A stretch of DNA of 43,612 bases from Flavobacteriaceae bacterium (lineage in GTDB: Bacteria; Bacteroidota; Bacteroidia; Flavobacteriales; Flavobacteriaceae), in the NCBI GenBank assembly GCA_017856235.1, contig JAFMFH010000006.1, forward strand, positions 1-43,612, written 5' to 3'. Numbering within the stretch: position 1 is the first letter of the stretch; every line of letters begins with the position of its first letter. This document shows positions 15,145 through 25,205 of this stretch, piece after piece. The notes under the pieces were generated by a model. The model was given only the letters and a program-made list of their open reading frames with translations, did no database searches and was not told the origin of the DNA. The translations under genes were made by a program, and so were the position numbers.

Positions 15145-16533
15145 ATTATCAAAAAAAAGTCATTATATATCGAAACATACGGGTGTCAGATGAATTTTGC
15201 TGACAGTGAGGTTGTTGCGTCAATATTAAAAAAAGATGGATATGAATTAACCGATGATTCGAAGACTGCAAATCTGGTTTTATTAAATACCTGCTCAATT
15301 AGAGATAAAGCAGAACAAACAGTTAGAAATAAACTTAAAACATTTAATTCTTATAAGAAAGAGAATAGTAAACTAAAAATAGGGCTTTTAGGCTGCATGG
15401 CAGAGAGATTAAAGGATAAGCTTCTTGAAGAAGAAAAGATGGTTGACCTTATTGTGGGACCAGACTCTTATAAAGAACTTCCAAACCTATTAGATGAAGT
15501 TGATCATAATCAAAAAGCAGTTAATGTTATACTATCAAGATCTGAAACCTATGGAGATATTTCACCAGTAAGAATTCATAACAACGGTATTAATGCATTT
15601 GTGTCAATCACAAGAGGGTGTGACAATATGTGCACATTTTGTGTTGTACCATTTACTAGAGGTAGAGAGAGAAGTAGAAACCCTGATAGTATATTAAAAG
15701 AAATAGATGAATTAAATCAAAAAGGATACAAGGAAATTACATTACTAGGGCAAAATGTTGATAGTTATTTATGGTATGGAGGAGGTCCAAAAAAAGACTT
15801 TAGAAAGGCAACAGAAGATCAAAAGAAAAATTCAGTAAAATTTTCAAGCTTACTTGACCTAGTTGCTTCAAGTTTTCCAGAAATAAGAATAAGATTTTCA
15901 ACTTCAAATCCTCAGGATATGACAATTGATGTAATTGAAACAATGTCTACATATGAAAATATTTGCAACTATATTCACCTACCAATTCAGTCTGGAAGTG
16001 ATAGAATTTTAAAAAAGATGAATCGACTTCATACTAGAAAAGAATATCTTGATTTAATTAAGAAAATAAGAGAAATAATTCCTAATTGTGGTATTTCCCA
16101 TGATATGATTACTGGATTTCCCTCTGAGACTGAAAGAGATCATCAAGCTACTTTATCTCTGATGGAAGAAGTAAAGTATGACTTTGGATATATGTTTGCG
16201 TATTCTGAAAGACCAGGAACTTATGCGGCTAGACACTTTAAAGATGATATCTCTCCAGAAATTAAACAAAGAAGGTTAGAGGAAATAATTGATCTTCAAC
16301 AAAGGCATAGCCTAGAAAGAAATAAAAGTTTCATTAATAAAGAGTGCAAAGTACTTATAGATAAAGAATCTAAAAAATCAAATGATTTTTGGAGTGGAAG
16401 AACAACTGAAAACAATGTTGTTGTTTTTCCTAAATACAATTTTAAATTGGGTGATACTGTAAATGTTAATATAAGTGATTGTACAACTGCAACTCTAATT
16501 GGAAATATTAATCAATTAAAAGCTAAAGTTTAA
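15145..16533 (+). CDS. miaB: tRNA-2-methylthio-N6-dimethylallyladenosine synthase (MiaB), non-AUG start
   Basis: Radical-SAM methylthiotransferase that modifies A37 of tRNAs. The first ATG (15190) would remove the first cluster cysteine, because the conserved YIETYGCQMN block (its Cys encoded at 15184-15186) lies in frame upstream. The frame is open back to a TAA at 15133-15135, yet contains no ATG, GTG or TTG; only ATT (15145) or ATC (15148) could start. From ATT it is 462 aa. The other auxiliary-cluster Cys (NTCSIR, LLGCMAE), the radical-SAM CxxxCxxC in RGCDNMCTFC and a C-terminal TRAM domain are all intact. Its stop overlaps the next start (TAATG). First gene of the miaB-secG operon. Confidence 0.93.
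   Translation: MIKKKSLYIETYGCQMNFADSEVVASILKKDGYELTDDSKTANLVLLNTCSIRDKAEQTVRNKLKTFNSYKKENSKLKIGLLGCMAERLKDKLLEEEKMVDLIVGPDSYKELPNLLDEVDHNQKAVNVILSRSETYGDISPVRIHNNGINAFVSITRGCDNMCTFCVVPFTRGRERSRNPDSILKEIDELNQKGYKEITLLGQNVDSYLWYGGGPKKDFRKATEDQKKNSVKFSSLLDLVASSFPEIRIRFSTSNPQDMTIDVIETMSTYENICNYIHLPIQSGSDRILKKMNRLHTRKEYLDLIKKIREIIPNCGISHDMITGFPSETERDHQATLSLMEEVKYDFGYMFAYSERPGTYAARHFKDDISPEIKQRRLEEIIDLQQRHSLERNKSFINKECKVLIDKESKKSNDFWSGRTTENNVVVFPKYNFKLGDTVNVNISDCTTATLIGNINQLKAKV
15153..15167 (+). repeat. Direct repeat, copy 2, inside the 5' end of miaB
   Basis: Identical 15 bp to 15053-15067. Here it codes for the Lys-rich residues just before the conserved YIETYGCQMN start of MiaB. The A8 run just 5' makes this end prone to slippage or assembly error. 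Confidence 0.75.
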
Positions 16534-17786
16534 TGGAGTCCGTTTTAACTGTAAAGCAAAGGTTTGGAATAATTGGAGATAATCCTAAGCTTAATAGAGC
16601 AATTGAAAAATCAATTCAAGTTGCTAACTCTGATATATCTGTCCTTGTTACAGGTGAGAGTGGTGTTGGAAAAGAGAACATTTCTAAAATTATTCACCAG
16701 TATTCTCATAGAAAACATGCAAAATATATTGCAGTTAATTGTGGAGCAATTCCTGAGGGTACAATTGATTCTGAATTATTTGGGCATGAGAAAGGAGCAT
16801 TTACTGGAGCTACAGCAAACAGAAGTGGTTATTTTGAAGTATGTGACGGAGGGACAATATTCCTAGATGAAGTAGGAGAACTGCCTCTTTCAACCCAAGT
16901 TAGGCTTTTAAGAATTCTTGAAAGTGGAGAATATATTAAAGTTGGATCTTCAAAAGTTCAAAAAACTAATGTAAGAATAGTAGCCGCAACTAATGTAAAT
17001 ATGGATGAGGCAATAAATAAAGGAAAGTTTAGAGAAGATCTTTTTTACAGACTAAGTACTATTATTATTAATATACCACCGTTGAGGGAAAGGAAAGATG
17101 ATATTCCAATCTTGTTCAGAAAATTTGCATCTGATTTTGCCCAAAAATATAATATGCCAACATTAAGACTTGATGAGTCCGCTCAAGATTTGCTTTGTCA
17201 ACAAGACTGGAAAGGTAATATAAGGCAACTAAGAAATATTGCTGAACAAATGTCTATATTAGAAAAAGAAAGGAATCTCAAAAGTGATACTTTAAATAAT
17301 TACCTTCCAAGTAAAGTATCAAACCTTCCCGCAACTCTTGATAATTTTAAAGAAGATTCATCATCTTTCTCTTCAGAGCGAGAAATACTTTATAAAGTTC
17401 TTTTTGATATGAAAAATGACTTAAATGATCTAAAAAAATTAACCTTAGAAATAATGCAAGGTGATGACAAAACTGATATAAAAGAAAAGAATCAAGGATT
17501 GATTAAAAAAATTTATGGGGATGATGAACCATATGATAGTCAAGAAACAGAAGATTCAGGCCTTGATTTGAATATTGACATAGAGAACAAAGTTCAGGAT
17601 AAGTATGAATATGTTGAGACTATTGAAGAAGAAGAGACTCTTTCTCTTCAGGATAAGGAACTAGAAATGATTAAACAAGCTTTAATTAGGACTAATGGAA
17701 AGAGAAAAAATGCTGCTAAAGAGCTAGGTATATCAGAAAGAACATTATATAGAAAAATCAAACAACATAATCTTGGAGATGATTAA
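16533..17786 (+). CDS. Sigma-54-dependent activator without receiver domain
   Basis: 417 aa. The AAA+ domain begins almost at the N-terminus: Walker A GESGVGKE (41-48), the sigma-54 contact loop GAFTGA (88-93) and Walker B with FLDE (about 110-113). An acidic, low-complexity linker (about 270-375) follows, then a Fis-type helix-turn-helix (about 385-412, KRKNAAKELGISERTLYRKI). There is no receiver, PAS or other sensor domain, so activity is probably set by level or by a partner protein. Intact GAFTGA means RpoN should be encoded elsewhere in the genome. It is coupled by overlap to miaB and lptE, an envelope-related context that suggests control of envelope or stress genes (inference). Confidence 0.93.
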   Translation: MESVLTVKQRFGIIGDNPKLNRAIEKSIQVANSDISVLVTGESGVGKENISKIIHQYSHRKHAKYIAVNCGAIPEGTIDSELFGHEKGAFTGATANRSGYFEVCDGGTIFLDEVGELPLSTQVRLLRILESGEYIKVGSSKVQKTNVRIVAATNVNMDEAINKGKFREDLFYRLSTIIINIPPLRERKDDIPILFRKFASDFAQKYNMPTLRLDESAQDLLCQQDWKGNIRQLRNIAEQMSILEKERNLKSDTLNNYLPSKVSNLPATLDNFKEDSSSFSSEREILYKVLFDMKNDLNDLKKLTLEIMQGDDKTDIKEKNQGLIKKIYGDDEPYDSQETEDSGLDLNIDIENKVQDKYEYVETIEEEETLSLQDKELEMIKQALIRTNGKRKNAAKELGISERTLYRKIKQHNLGDD

Positions 17787-18303
17787 GAATTTAAAAAAAT
17801 ACTATTTACTTTTCAGTTTTTCATTATTAAGTTTCTCATGTGGAATCTACAGTTTTACTGGTTCATCAATTCCAGTAGGAGTTGAAACTGTTCAAGTCGA
17901 TTATTTTGAAAACACTGCTGGGGGAAAACCTGGATCTACGGTAGAACCTGGTCTTGATAGAGACTTTACCATAGCTCTTCAAGATTTAATAGTTAACCAA
18001 ACAAGTCTTAATCTTGTAAATGAAGGTGGAGATATAGTTTACAGCGGTGAGATTGTTGAATTTAGTGTTACTCCAATGGCAGCTACTGCTGAGATTACAG
18101 CCGCTCAAAACAGGTTAACTATGGCAGTTATGGTTAGTTATGAAAATGTTTTAAATGAGGAGGATAACATAGAAAAAAGATTCTCTTTTTATTATGACTT
18201 TCCGGGCAATCTTCAAGTGTTTGATATAAGAGATGCTGCTCTTCAAGAAATTTTTGAGAGAATTACTCAAGATATCTTTAACGAAACATTAGCAAAATGG
18301 TAA
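17779..18303 (+). CDS. lptE: LPS assembly lipoprotein LptE (Bacteroidota type)
   Basis: 174 aa from the ATG at 17779; an in-frame TTG at 17773 is less likely. A lipoprotein signal ends in lipobox SFSC (Cys21). The body has the LptE-like pattern of a short Tyr-Phe-rich strand after the Cys (GIYSFTG), a 'VDYFENTA' strand and a central alternating region. LptE plugs the LptD barrel in the outer membrane and helps insert LPS. It overlaps the activator gene by 8 bases and the TPR gene by 7. LptC and LpxB are encoded elsewhere in the window, in keeping with an LPS-bearing outer membrane. Confidence 0.88.
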   Translation: MIKNLKKYYLLFSFSLLSFSCGIYSFTGSSIPVGVETVQVDYFENTAGGKPGSTVEPGLDRDFTIALQDLIVNQTSLNLVNEGGDIVYSGEIVEFSVTPMAATAEITAAQNRLTMAVMVSYENVLNEEDNIEKRFSFYYDFPGNLQVFDIRDAALQEIFERITQDIFNETLAKW

Positions 18304-18902
18304 ATAAAACCCGTGATTCCTTCTCAAGAATTTTAAATGAATTTGATCCATCAGATTCTTCTACATCTATAGTTCTAAAAGAAATACTTAATACATATCC
18401 TTTTTTCCAATCAGCATCTGCTTATTATCTAAAAACACTTAAAGTTCAAAAGAAAGAGGCCTTTAATGAATTACTTCCAAAGACTGCTATCTTGACATAC
18501 AATAGAGATATTTTAAGGAATTGGATTTATAGTAAGAAAGAAACTGAAACTAATAAAAAAATTGATTTAATTGATAAATATTCTTTTTTAGATTGGTTTG
18601 ATGTAATAAATGAAAGTGAATCAAATTTAGATCATAAGATTGATTTAATTGATAAATTTTTAAAGAGTTCGCCAAAAATTAATTTAGACAAAGATTACGA
18701 TTCTAAAGTTGATATTATTACTGAATCTAAAATTAAGGATGACCTAATAACTGAGACTCTCGCCAAAATTTATATTAATCAGAAGAAATATAATAAAGCG
18801 ATAAAAGCTTATAATATATTAAGCTTGAAATATCCAAAAAAAAGTAGTTTCTTTGCAGACCAAATTGAAATGATAAAAAAACAAAAAAATATTAATAATT
18901 AA
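18297..18902 (+). CDS. TPR-containing protein of unknown function
   Basis: 201 aa, soluble, no signal peptide. The C-terminal 45 residues make a tetratricopeptide-like pair of helices (LAKIYINQKKYNKAIKAYNIL then a KYPKK turn). The N-terminal two thirds is Lys/Asp/Ser-rich with no motif I recognise. It overlaps lptE by 7 bases and ends 2 bases before secG, so it is expressed with envelope-export genes and may act as a protein-interaction adaptor. No firm function. Confidence 0.85.
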   Translation: MVNKTRDSFSRILNEFDPSDSSTSIVLKEILNTYPFFQSASAYYLKTLKVQKKEAFNELLPKTAILTYNRDILRNWIYSKKETETNKKIDLIDKYSFLDWFDVINESESNLDHKIDLIDKFLKSSPKINLDKDYDSKVDIITESKIKDDLITETLAKIYINQKKYNKAIKAYNILSLKYPKKSSFFADQIEMIKKQKNINN

Positions 18903-18904
18903 TC

Positions 18905-19249
18905 ATGGGAACCTTTTGGATATTAGTATCGTTAATTTTATTTGTTTGTGTTTTATTAATACTCGTGATTATGGTTCAAAATCCTAAAGGAGGAGGCTTA
19001 TCTTCTACCTTTGGTGGAGGCCAACAACAAATTGGTGGTGTAAAAAGCACTACAGACTTTCTTGACAAAAGCACATGGGCTCTTGCTATAATTATTCTTG
19101 TTTTAATTCTTATTTCAAACGTAACCTTAATGAATGATTCCAATAATTCCGACTCAATTCTAATTAATGAATCAATTCCTGAGCAAACAATTCCTGAAAT
19201 TCCAGAACAAAGTATTCCTGAAATTCCCTCTGAAACAACAGACGAATAG
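18905..19249 (+). CDS. secG: Preprotein translocase subunit SecG
   Basis: 114 aa. Two membrane helices (about 4-24 and 53-74) flank the conserved cytoplasmic loop NPKGGGLSSTFGGG, the SecG hallmark. SecG assists SecYE-mediated export. The C-terminal tail is extended with a threefold repeat of the type IPE(Q/I)xIPEIP, rich in Pro and Glu, as in several Bacteroidota SecG proteins. Last gene of the miaB-secG unit; a hairpin follows at 19262-19280. Confidence 0.93.
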   Translation: MGTFWILVSLILFVCVLLILVIMVQNPKGGGLSSTFGGGQQQIGGVKSTTDFLDKSTWALAIIILVLILISNVTLMNDSNNSDSILINESIPEQTIPEIPEQSIPEIPSETTDE

Positions 19250-19261
19250 TGTCATGATGTC

Positions 19262-19280
19262 ATGAAAAATACTTTTTCAT
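19262..19280 (+). terminator. Hairpin after secG, weak terminator candidate
   Basis: ATGAAAAA (19262-19269) and its exact complement (19273-19280) enclose a 3-nt loop; a T5 run follows three bases later. The AT-rich stem makes it weak. Two TCATGA copies precede it. Confidence 0.4.
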
Positions 19281-19294
19281 AGATTTTTAACCAC

Positions 19295-19307
19295 TTGGCA
19301 TACTTTA
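19295..19307 (+). promoter_or_regulatory. TTGGCATACTTTA motif upstream of groES
   Basis: Shared (12 of 13 bases) with the site upstream of miaB. The GG is followed ten bases later by GA rather than the GC of a sigma-54 -12 element. It lies 36 bases before the groES ATG. No CIRCE element (HrcA operator) is present, so control of groESL is not HrcA-based. Confidence 0.45.
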
Positions 19308-19325
19308 TGAAAATTCTTAAATATT

Positions 19326-19345
19326 AAAATAAAATAAAATAAAAT
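19326..19345 (+). repeat. Four tandem AAAAT units leading into the groES ATG
   Basis: Perfect (AAAAT)x4; the last two bases are the A and T of the groES ATG. It replaces a Shine-Dalgarno sequence with an A-rich leader, as expected for Flavobacteriia, where A at certain upstream positions drives initiation. Confidence 0.8.
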
Positions 19346-19622
19346 GAGTAAAATTAATATTAAACCACTTGCAGATAGAGTTTTAGTTCAACCCTTTGAA
19401 GCTGAAACAACTACTTCATCTGGGATTATTATTCCAGATACTGCAAAAGAAAAACCTCAAAGAGGTAAAATTGTTGCAGCTGGGCCTGGAACAAAAGAAA
19501 ATCCAGTAACTCTTAAAGTTGGAGATATTGTTCTATATGGAAAGTATGCTGGAACAGAACTTCAACATGAAGGTATTGATTATTTGATAATGAAAGAAAG
19601 TGATATTCTTGCAATTGTATAA
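19344..19622 (+). CDS. groES: Co-chaperonin GroES
   Basis: 92 aa, normal length. Starts with the conserved [12 protein letters not shown] strand, carries the mobile loop around [13 protein letters not shown] that docks on GroEL, and ends [13 protein letters not shown]. It caps the GroEL ring during folding in the cytoplasm. groEL begins 16 bases after its stop, one transcript ending at the hairpin at 21292. Its leader is an AAAAT repeat with no ribosome binding site. Confidence 0.97.
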   Translation: MSKINIKPLADRVLVQPFEAETTTSSGIIIPDTAKEKPQRGKIVAAGPGTKENPVTLKVGDIVLYGKYAGTELQHEGIDYLIMKESDILAIV

Positions 19623-19632
19623 CTAAATTTAA

Positions 19633-21273
<1,641 letters not shown>

Positions 21274-21291
21274 TATATTAACCACAAAAAT

Positions 21292-21320
21292 AAAAACCTG
21301 CTTTTAAGCAGGTTTTTTTT
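21292..21320 (+). terminator. Rho-independent terminator of groESL
   Basis: CCTGCTT (21297-21303) pairs with AAGCAGG (21306-21312), extended by A-T pairs outside, followed by eight Ts. The clearest protein-gene terminator in the window. Confidence 0.92.
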
Positions 21321-21337
21321 GTACTTTTATTTTCTTT

Positions 21338-22849
21338 ATGAAAAAAATTTCTTCAGCACTTATCTCAGTGTTTAATAAGAATAAAATTGAACATTTATGT
21401 CAAATTCTTTCAGACAATAATGTTAAAATATATTCTACTGGAGGAACTTATGAATATATAAATAATCTAGGCATTAAAATAGATAAAGTAGAGGACTTAA
21501 CAACATTCCCTTCTATTTTAAATGGAAGAGTAAAAACCTTACATCCTAAAATATTCGGTGGAATATTAAGAACAAACTCCAAGTCTGACATTTATGAATC
21601 AAAAAAATATAAGATTCCTGAAATAGATCTTGTAGTAGTTGATCTTTATCCTTTTGAAGAGGCCGTCAAAAATTCAAATAGTCATGAAGATATAATTGAA
21701 AAGATTGATATAGGTGGGATTTCTCTTATTAGAGCTGCATCAAAAAATTATGAAAATGTTGTTTGTATTTCATCTATAGATCAATACAATGGATTAATTA
21801 ACATTTTAAAGAATGATTGTAAAACAGATATATTATATAGAAAGAAACTTGCATTTGAAGCATTCAAAAAAAGTTCAGATTATGATTCTAAGATTTCATT
21901 GTATTTAAGTAATGATAATAGTAGTACAAATTATGATAAGGATACTATTAAAGAGTTAAGATATGGAGAAAACCCTCATCAAAAAGGTAGATTTATTGGT
22001 CAAATTGATAAAATATTTGAACAAATACATGGTAAGGACATTTCTTACAATAATCTTTTAGATATAGATGCAGCAATATGTCTTCTTAAAGACTTGGAAA
22101 CAAAAAAATCAGTTTTTTTAATACACAAGCATAACAATCCATGTGGTTTTGCTATAAGAAACAACATATTAGATGCTTATTTAGATGCACTATCATGTGA
22201 TAATGTATCTGCTTTTGGTGGAATTTTAACTTGTAACCAAGCTATTGATATAAATACTGCCAAAGAGATTAATAAACTATTCTTTGAAATTTTAATTGCC
22301 CCTGATTTTAGTCCTAGTGCATTAGAGGTATTAAAATCTAAAAAGAATAGAATAATTATAAAACTAAAATCTTTTCCAATAAATAAACTCCAAACTCGAT
22401 CATGTCTTAATGGTATACTTGAACAAGATATAGATGATAAAATTGAAAAAATTGACGATTTTAAAGTTGTTACAAAAATATCACCAAGTTCTTCTAAAAC
22501 TGATGATCTGTTATTAGCATCAATTATTGCGAAGCATACAAAATCCAATTGTATAGCAATTGTAAAAAACAAACAATTAATTGGATCTGGAATGGGACAA
22601 GTATCAAGAATAGATGCATTAAATCAAGCAATTAAAAAATCAAAAAGATTTGGTTTTGACCTTAATGAATCTTGTTTGGCAAGTGATGCTTTCTTTCCAT
22701 TTTCAGATTGTGTTGAAATATCACATGCAAATAAAATAAACTATATTGTTCAACCAGGGGGGTCAATTAAAGATCAAGATTCTATAGATTTTTGTAATAA
22801 AAATGGGATGTCTATGGTTTTCTCAGGAATAAGACATTTTAGACATTAA
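21338..22849 (+). CDS. purH: Bifunctional AICAR transformylase/IMP cyclohydrolase
   Basis: 503 aa, catalysing the last two steps of IMP synthesis. Residues 1-190 are the MGS-like IMP cyclohydrolase (ISVFNK, YSTGGT, LNGRVKTLHP). The rest is the formyltransferase, with the catalytic Lys-His pair in HKHNNPCGFA and the SDAFFPFSD and VQPGGSIKD blocks near the C-terminus. The start ATG lies 17 bases after the groESL terminator T-run, so a promoter must be inside or just after that hairpin, or there is read-through. mreB starts 32 bases downstream. Confidence 0.97.
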   Translation: MKKISSALISVFNKNKIEHLCQILSDNNVKIYSTGGTYEYINNLGIKIDKVEDLTTFPSILNGRVKTLHPKIFGGILRTNSKSDIYESKKYKIPEIDLVVVDLYPFEEAVKNSNSHEDIIEKIDIGGISLIRAASKNYENVVCISSIDQYNGLINILKNDCKTDILYRKKLAFEAFKKSSDYDSKISLYLSNDNSSTNYDKDTIKELRYGENPHQKGRFIGQIDKIFEQIHGKDISYNNLLDIDAAICLLKDLETKKSVFLIHKHNNPCGFAIRNNILDAYLDALSCDNVSAFGGILTCNQAIDINTAKEINKLFFEILIAPDFSPSALEVLKSKKNRIIIKLKSFPINKLQTRSCLNGILEQDIDDKIEKIDDFKVVTKISPSSSKTDDLLLASIIAKHTKSNCIAIVKNKQLIGSGMGQVSRIDALNQAIKKSKRFGFDLNESCLASDAFFPFSDCVEISHANKINYIVQPGGSIKDQDSIDFCNKNGMSMVFSGIRHFRH

Positions 22850-22864
22850 TTGGTATTATTTAAC

Positions 22865-22872
22865 TAACTTTG
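22865..22872 (+). promoter_or_regulatory. -7 box TAACTTTG before mreB
   Basis: An exact TAnnTTTG match (same octamer as upstream of nagB). It ends 9 bases before the mreB ATG, giving a near-leaderless message. No TTG -33 element is in range. Confidence 0.5.
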
Positions 22873-22881
22873 CAAAATATT

Positions 22882-23901
22882 ATGGGATTTTTCACAGAAG
22901 AAATAGCTATTGACTTAGGCACTGCAAACACTTTAATTATTCATAATGATAAAGTTGTAGTTAATAGTCCATCTATTGTTGCAATTGACAGAGTTACAAA
23001 TAAAATTATAGCTATTGGTGAAGAGGCAAAATTCATGCAAGGTAAAACTCACGAAAATATCAAGACAATTAGACCCCTTAAAGATGGTGTAATTGCTGAT
23101 TTTGAAGCATCAGAAAAAATGATTAGTGAGTTAATTAGAAGTATTCCTACTCTAAAAAAAAGGTGGTTTTCTCCATCTTTAACTATGGTAATCTGTATTC
23201 CCTCTGGAATTACAGAAGTTGAAATGAGAGCTGTAAAAGAATCTGCTGAAAGAGTAAATGGAAAAGAAGTTTATTTAATTCATGAACCAATGGCAGCAGC
23301 AATTGGAATTGGGATTGACATCGTAAAACCAAAGGGTAATATGGTTGTAGATATTGGGGGTGGAACTACTGAAATTGCTGTGATTGCATTGGCAGGTATT
23401 GTTTGTGAAAAGTCATTGAAGGTAGCTGGAGACCAACTTACTAACGATATTGTATATTACATGAGAACAAAGCATAATTTATATATAGGCGACAGGACAG
23501 CAGAAAAAATTAAAATTGAAGTAGGGTCTGTAACTGAAAGTTTAGATGATCCTCCTGAAGATTTGCAAGTTCAAGGAAGAGATCTTTTGTCCGGTAAACC
23601 AAAAGAAAAGATAATCTCTTACATAGAGGTTGCAAAGGCAATTGACAAATCTATAATGAGAATTGAGGACTCAATCATGGAGACTCTATCTCAAACACCA
23701 CCAGAACTTGCTGCAGACATTTATAATACAGGAATATATCTAGCAGGAGGAGGTGCTCTTCTTAGAGGCTTAGATGAAAGATTATCAAAGAAAACTGATT
23801 TACCAGTTTATATTGCTGAAGATCCACTTCAAGCAGTAGTCAGAGGAACAGGAATTGCCCTAAAAAATATAGAAAAATTTAAGTCTGTTCTAATCAAGTA
23901 A
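22882..23901 (+). CDS. mreB: Rod shape-determining actin homologue MreB
   Basis: 339 aa from the ATG at 22882. An in-frame TTG at 22870 lies within the -7 box and is rejected. Phosphate-1 motif IDLGTANT, VDIGGGTTE (phosphate-2) and YLAGGGALLRG (adenosine) mark the actin fold; FFTEEIA at the start suggests membrane-proximal assembly. MreB filaments guide lateral wall synthesis. It heads a five-gene rod-elongation cluster with no gap over 6 bases. Confidence 0.97.
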   Translation: MGFFTEEIAIDLGTANTLIIHNDKVVVNSPSIVAIDRVTNKIIAIGEEAKFMQGKTHENIKTIRPLKDGVIADFEASEKMISELIRSIPTLKKRWFSPSLTMVICIPSGITEVEMRAVKESAERVNGKEVYLIHEPMAAAIGIGIDIVKPKGNMVVDIGGGTTEIAVIALAGIVCEKSLKVAGDQLTNDIVYYMRTKHNLYIGDRTAEKIKIEVGSVTESLDDPPEDLQVQGRDLLSGKPKEKIISYIEVAKAIDKSIMRIEDSIMETLSQTPPELAADIYNTGIYLAGGGALLRGLDERLSKKTDLPVYIAEDPLQAVVRGTGIALKNIEKFKSVLIK

Positions 23902-23906
23902 TTTTA

Positions 23907-24710
23907 ATGCAATCAATAATTAATTCCATTTTTAAAAACAGGAAATTAATTATATATCTTTTTCTTTCATTTATAACTTTTAACTATTTATATAATAATA
24001 GTTCAGTTCACTATTCTGGGTTTGGTAAGACTGGAACATTTATTTCTGGTTCAACTTCTACTATTTTTTCCTATATAAATTCTTATTTTAATCTTAGACA
24101 AGAAAATAATAGACTAATTGAAGAAAACCTAGAATTAAAAAAAATCGAATCTAAATTTATTGATATTTCTGGCACCAAAGACATTGCAGAAGGCAAAATT
24201 GATAAGACAATAAGTGCAAAAGTTATATTGAACTCAATTAATAAGAGTAAAAATATTATTGTAATTAACAAAGGGAAGCTTAGTGGAATTCAGAAAGAAA
24301 TGGGAGTTATATCTTCAAAAGGGGTTGTTGGAATTATAAAAAATATAACAAGTAATTATTCTTCAATTATTTCATTACTCAATACAGATTTAAAAATAAA
24401 TGCTATTTTGAAGGAGTCTTCTACTATAGGTTCATTGAGTTGGAATGGATTAGATCCAAGAATTGTTCAACTTAATGATATTCCTTTAAGTAGTTCTATT
24501 AAAGTTGGAGATACAATTGTAACTGGGGGTATGTCGTTTTATTTTCCTAAGGGAATACCGATTGGTAAAATAGAAGATTATGACAATTCATCACTTGAGG
24601 GATACTATTCAATCAACGTATCAATTTTCAATGACTTCTCTTCACTTTCTAATCTATATGTATTAGAGCGAACTGATAATGATGAAATTAAATCCTTATT
24701 AAATGAATAG
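23907..24710 (+). CDS. mreC: Rod shape-determining protein MreC
   Basis: 267 aa. One N-terminal membrane helix (about 14-30), a coiled-coil segment (about 55-80, ENNRLIEENLELKKIE), then the beta-rich periplasmic domain with VINKGKLSGIQKEMGVIS and GDTIVTGGMS typical of MreC. It links MreB to the PBP2-RodA synthase in the periplasm. Overlaps mreD by 8 bases. Confidence 0.93.
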   Translation: MQSIINSIFKNRKLIIYLFLSFITFNYLYNNSSVHYSGFGKTGTFISGSTSTIFSYINSYFNLRQENNRLIEENLELKKIESKFIDISGTKDIAEGKIDKTISAKVILNSINKSKNIIVINKGKLSGIQKEMGVISSKGVVGIIKNITSNYSSIISLLNTDLKINAILKESSTIGSLSWNGLDPRIVQLNDIPLSSSIKVGDTIVTGGMSFYFPKGIPIGKIEDYDNSSLEGYYSINVSIFNDFSSLSNLYVLERTDNDEIKSLLNE

Positions 24711-25203
24711 AGAGGTAGTAAAAGATATAATTTTATCATTCATAATTGTATTATCTCAATTATTGATTTTTAACCATATGAATCTTTTTGGAACTCTAAA
24801 TACATTTATCTATGTTTCTTTATTCATCCTCTATAAAACTTCATATGATAAAACTTTTCTAATAGTATATGGTTTCATAGTTGGATTGATAATTGATTTA
24901 TCATTGCAAACTTATGGGGTTCATACTTTAGCTTCTATAACAGTATGTTATTTCAGAGAAAGAATTGAGAAATATTCATTTGGAGTAAACTCTATATTGC
25001 CATTGGCAATGATTAGGGGGACACAAATAACAAATAGAATAACATTTTTCTTAATTATCATACTTCTACATTCATTAATTTATTTTTCATTAATCTTTTT
25101 TAATTTAGAATTTACATTGACTATATTTTTATATACTCTTATTAATGCAATTGTTAACTTTATAATTATTTGGATTATCTCTAAGTTAATTTTCAATAAA
25201 TAA
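24703..25203 (+). CDS. mreD: Rod shape-determining protein MreD
   Basis: 166 aa, about five hydrophobic helices with few conserved residues, as usual for MreD. The identification rests on size, topology and its place between mreC (8-base overlap) and mrdA (2-base gap). It is an inner-membrane part of the elongation complex. Confidence 0.9.
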   Translation: MNREVVKDIILSFIIVLSQLLIFNHMNLFGTLNTFIYVSLFILYKTSYDKTFLIVYGFIVGLIIDLSLQTYGVHTLASITVCYFRERIEKYSFGVNSILPLAMIRGTQITNRITFFLIIILLHSLIYFSLIFFNLEFTLTIFLYTLINAIVNFIIIWIISKLIFNK

Positions 25204-25205
25204 AA

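Noticed and set aside
16573-16866. Overlapping 97-codon frame inside the sigma-54 activator
   Set aside because: Same-strand shadow frame over the conserved AAA+ domain with no motif of its own.
19250-19343. CIRCE-type HrcA operator before groES
   Set aside because: No TTAGCACTC-N9-GAGTGCTAA pattern; the inverted repeat present is a short AT hairpin with a 3-nt loop.
22870-22881. TTG start for MreB four codons upstream
   Set aside because: The TTG is part of the TAACTTTG -7 box, and the ATG at 22882 gives the conserved MreB N-terminus.
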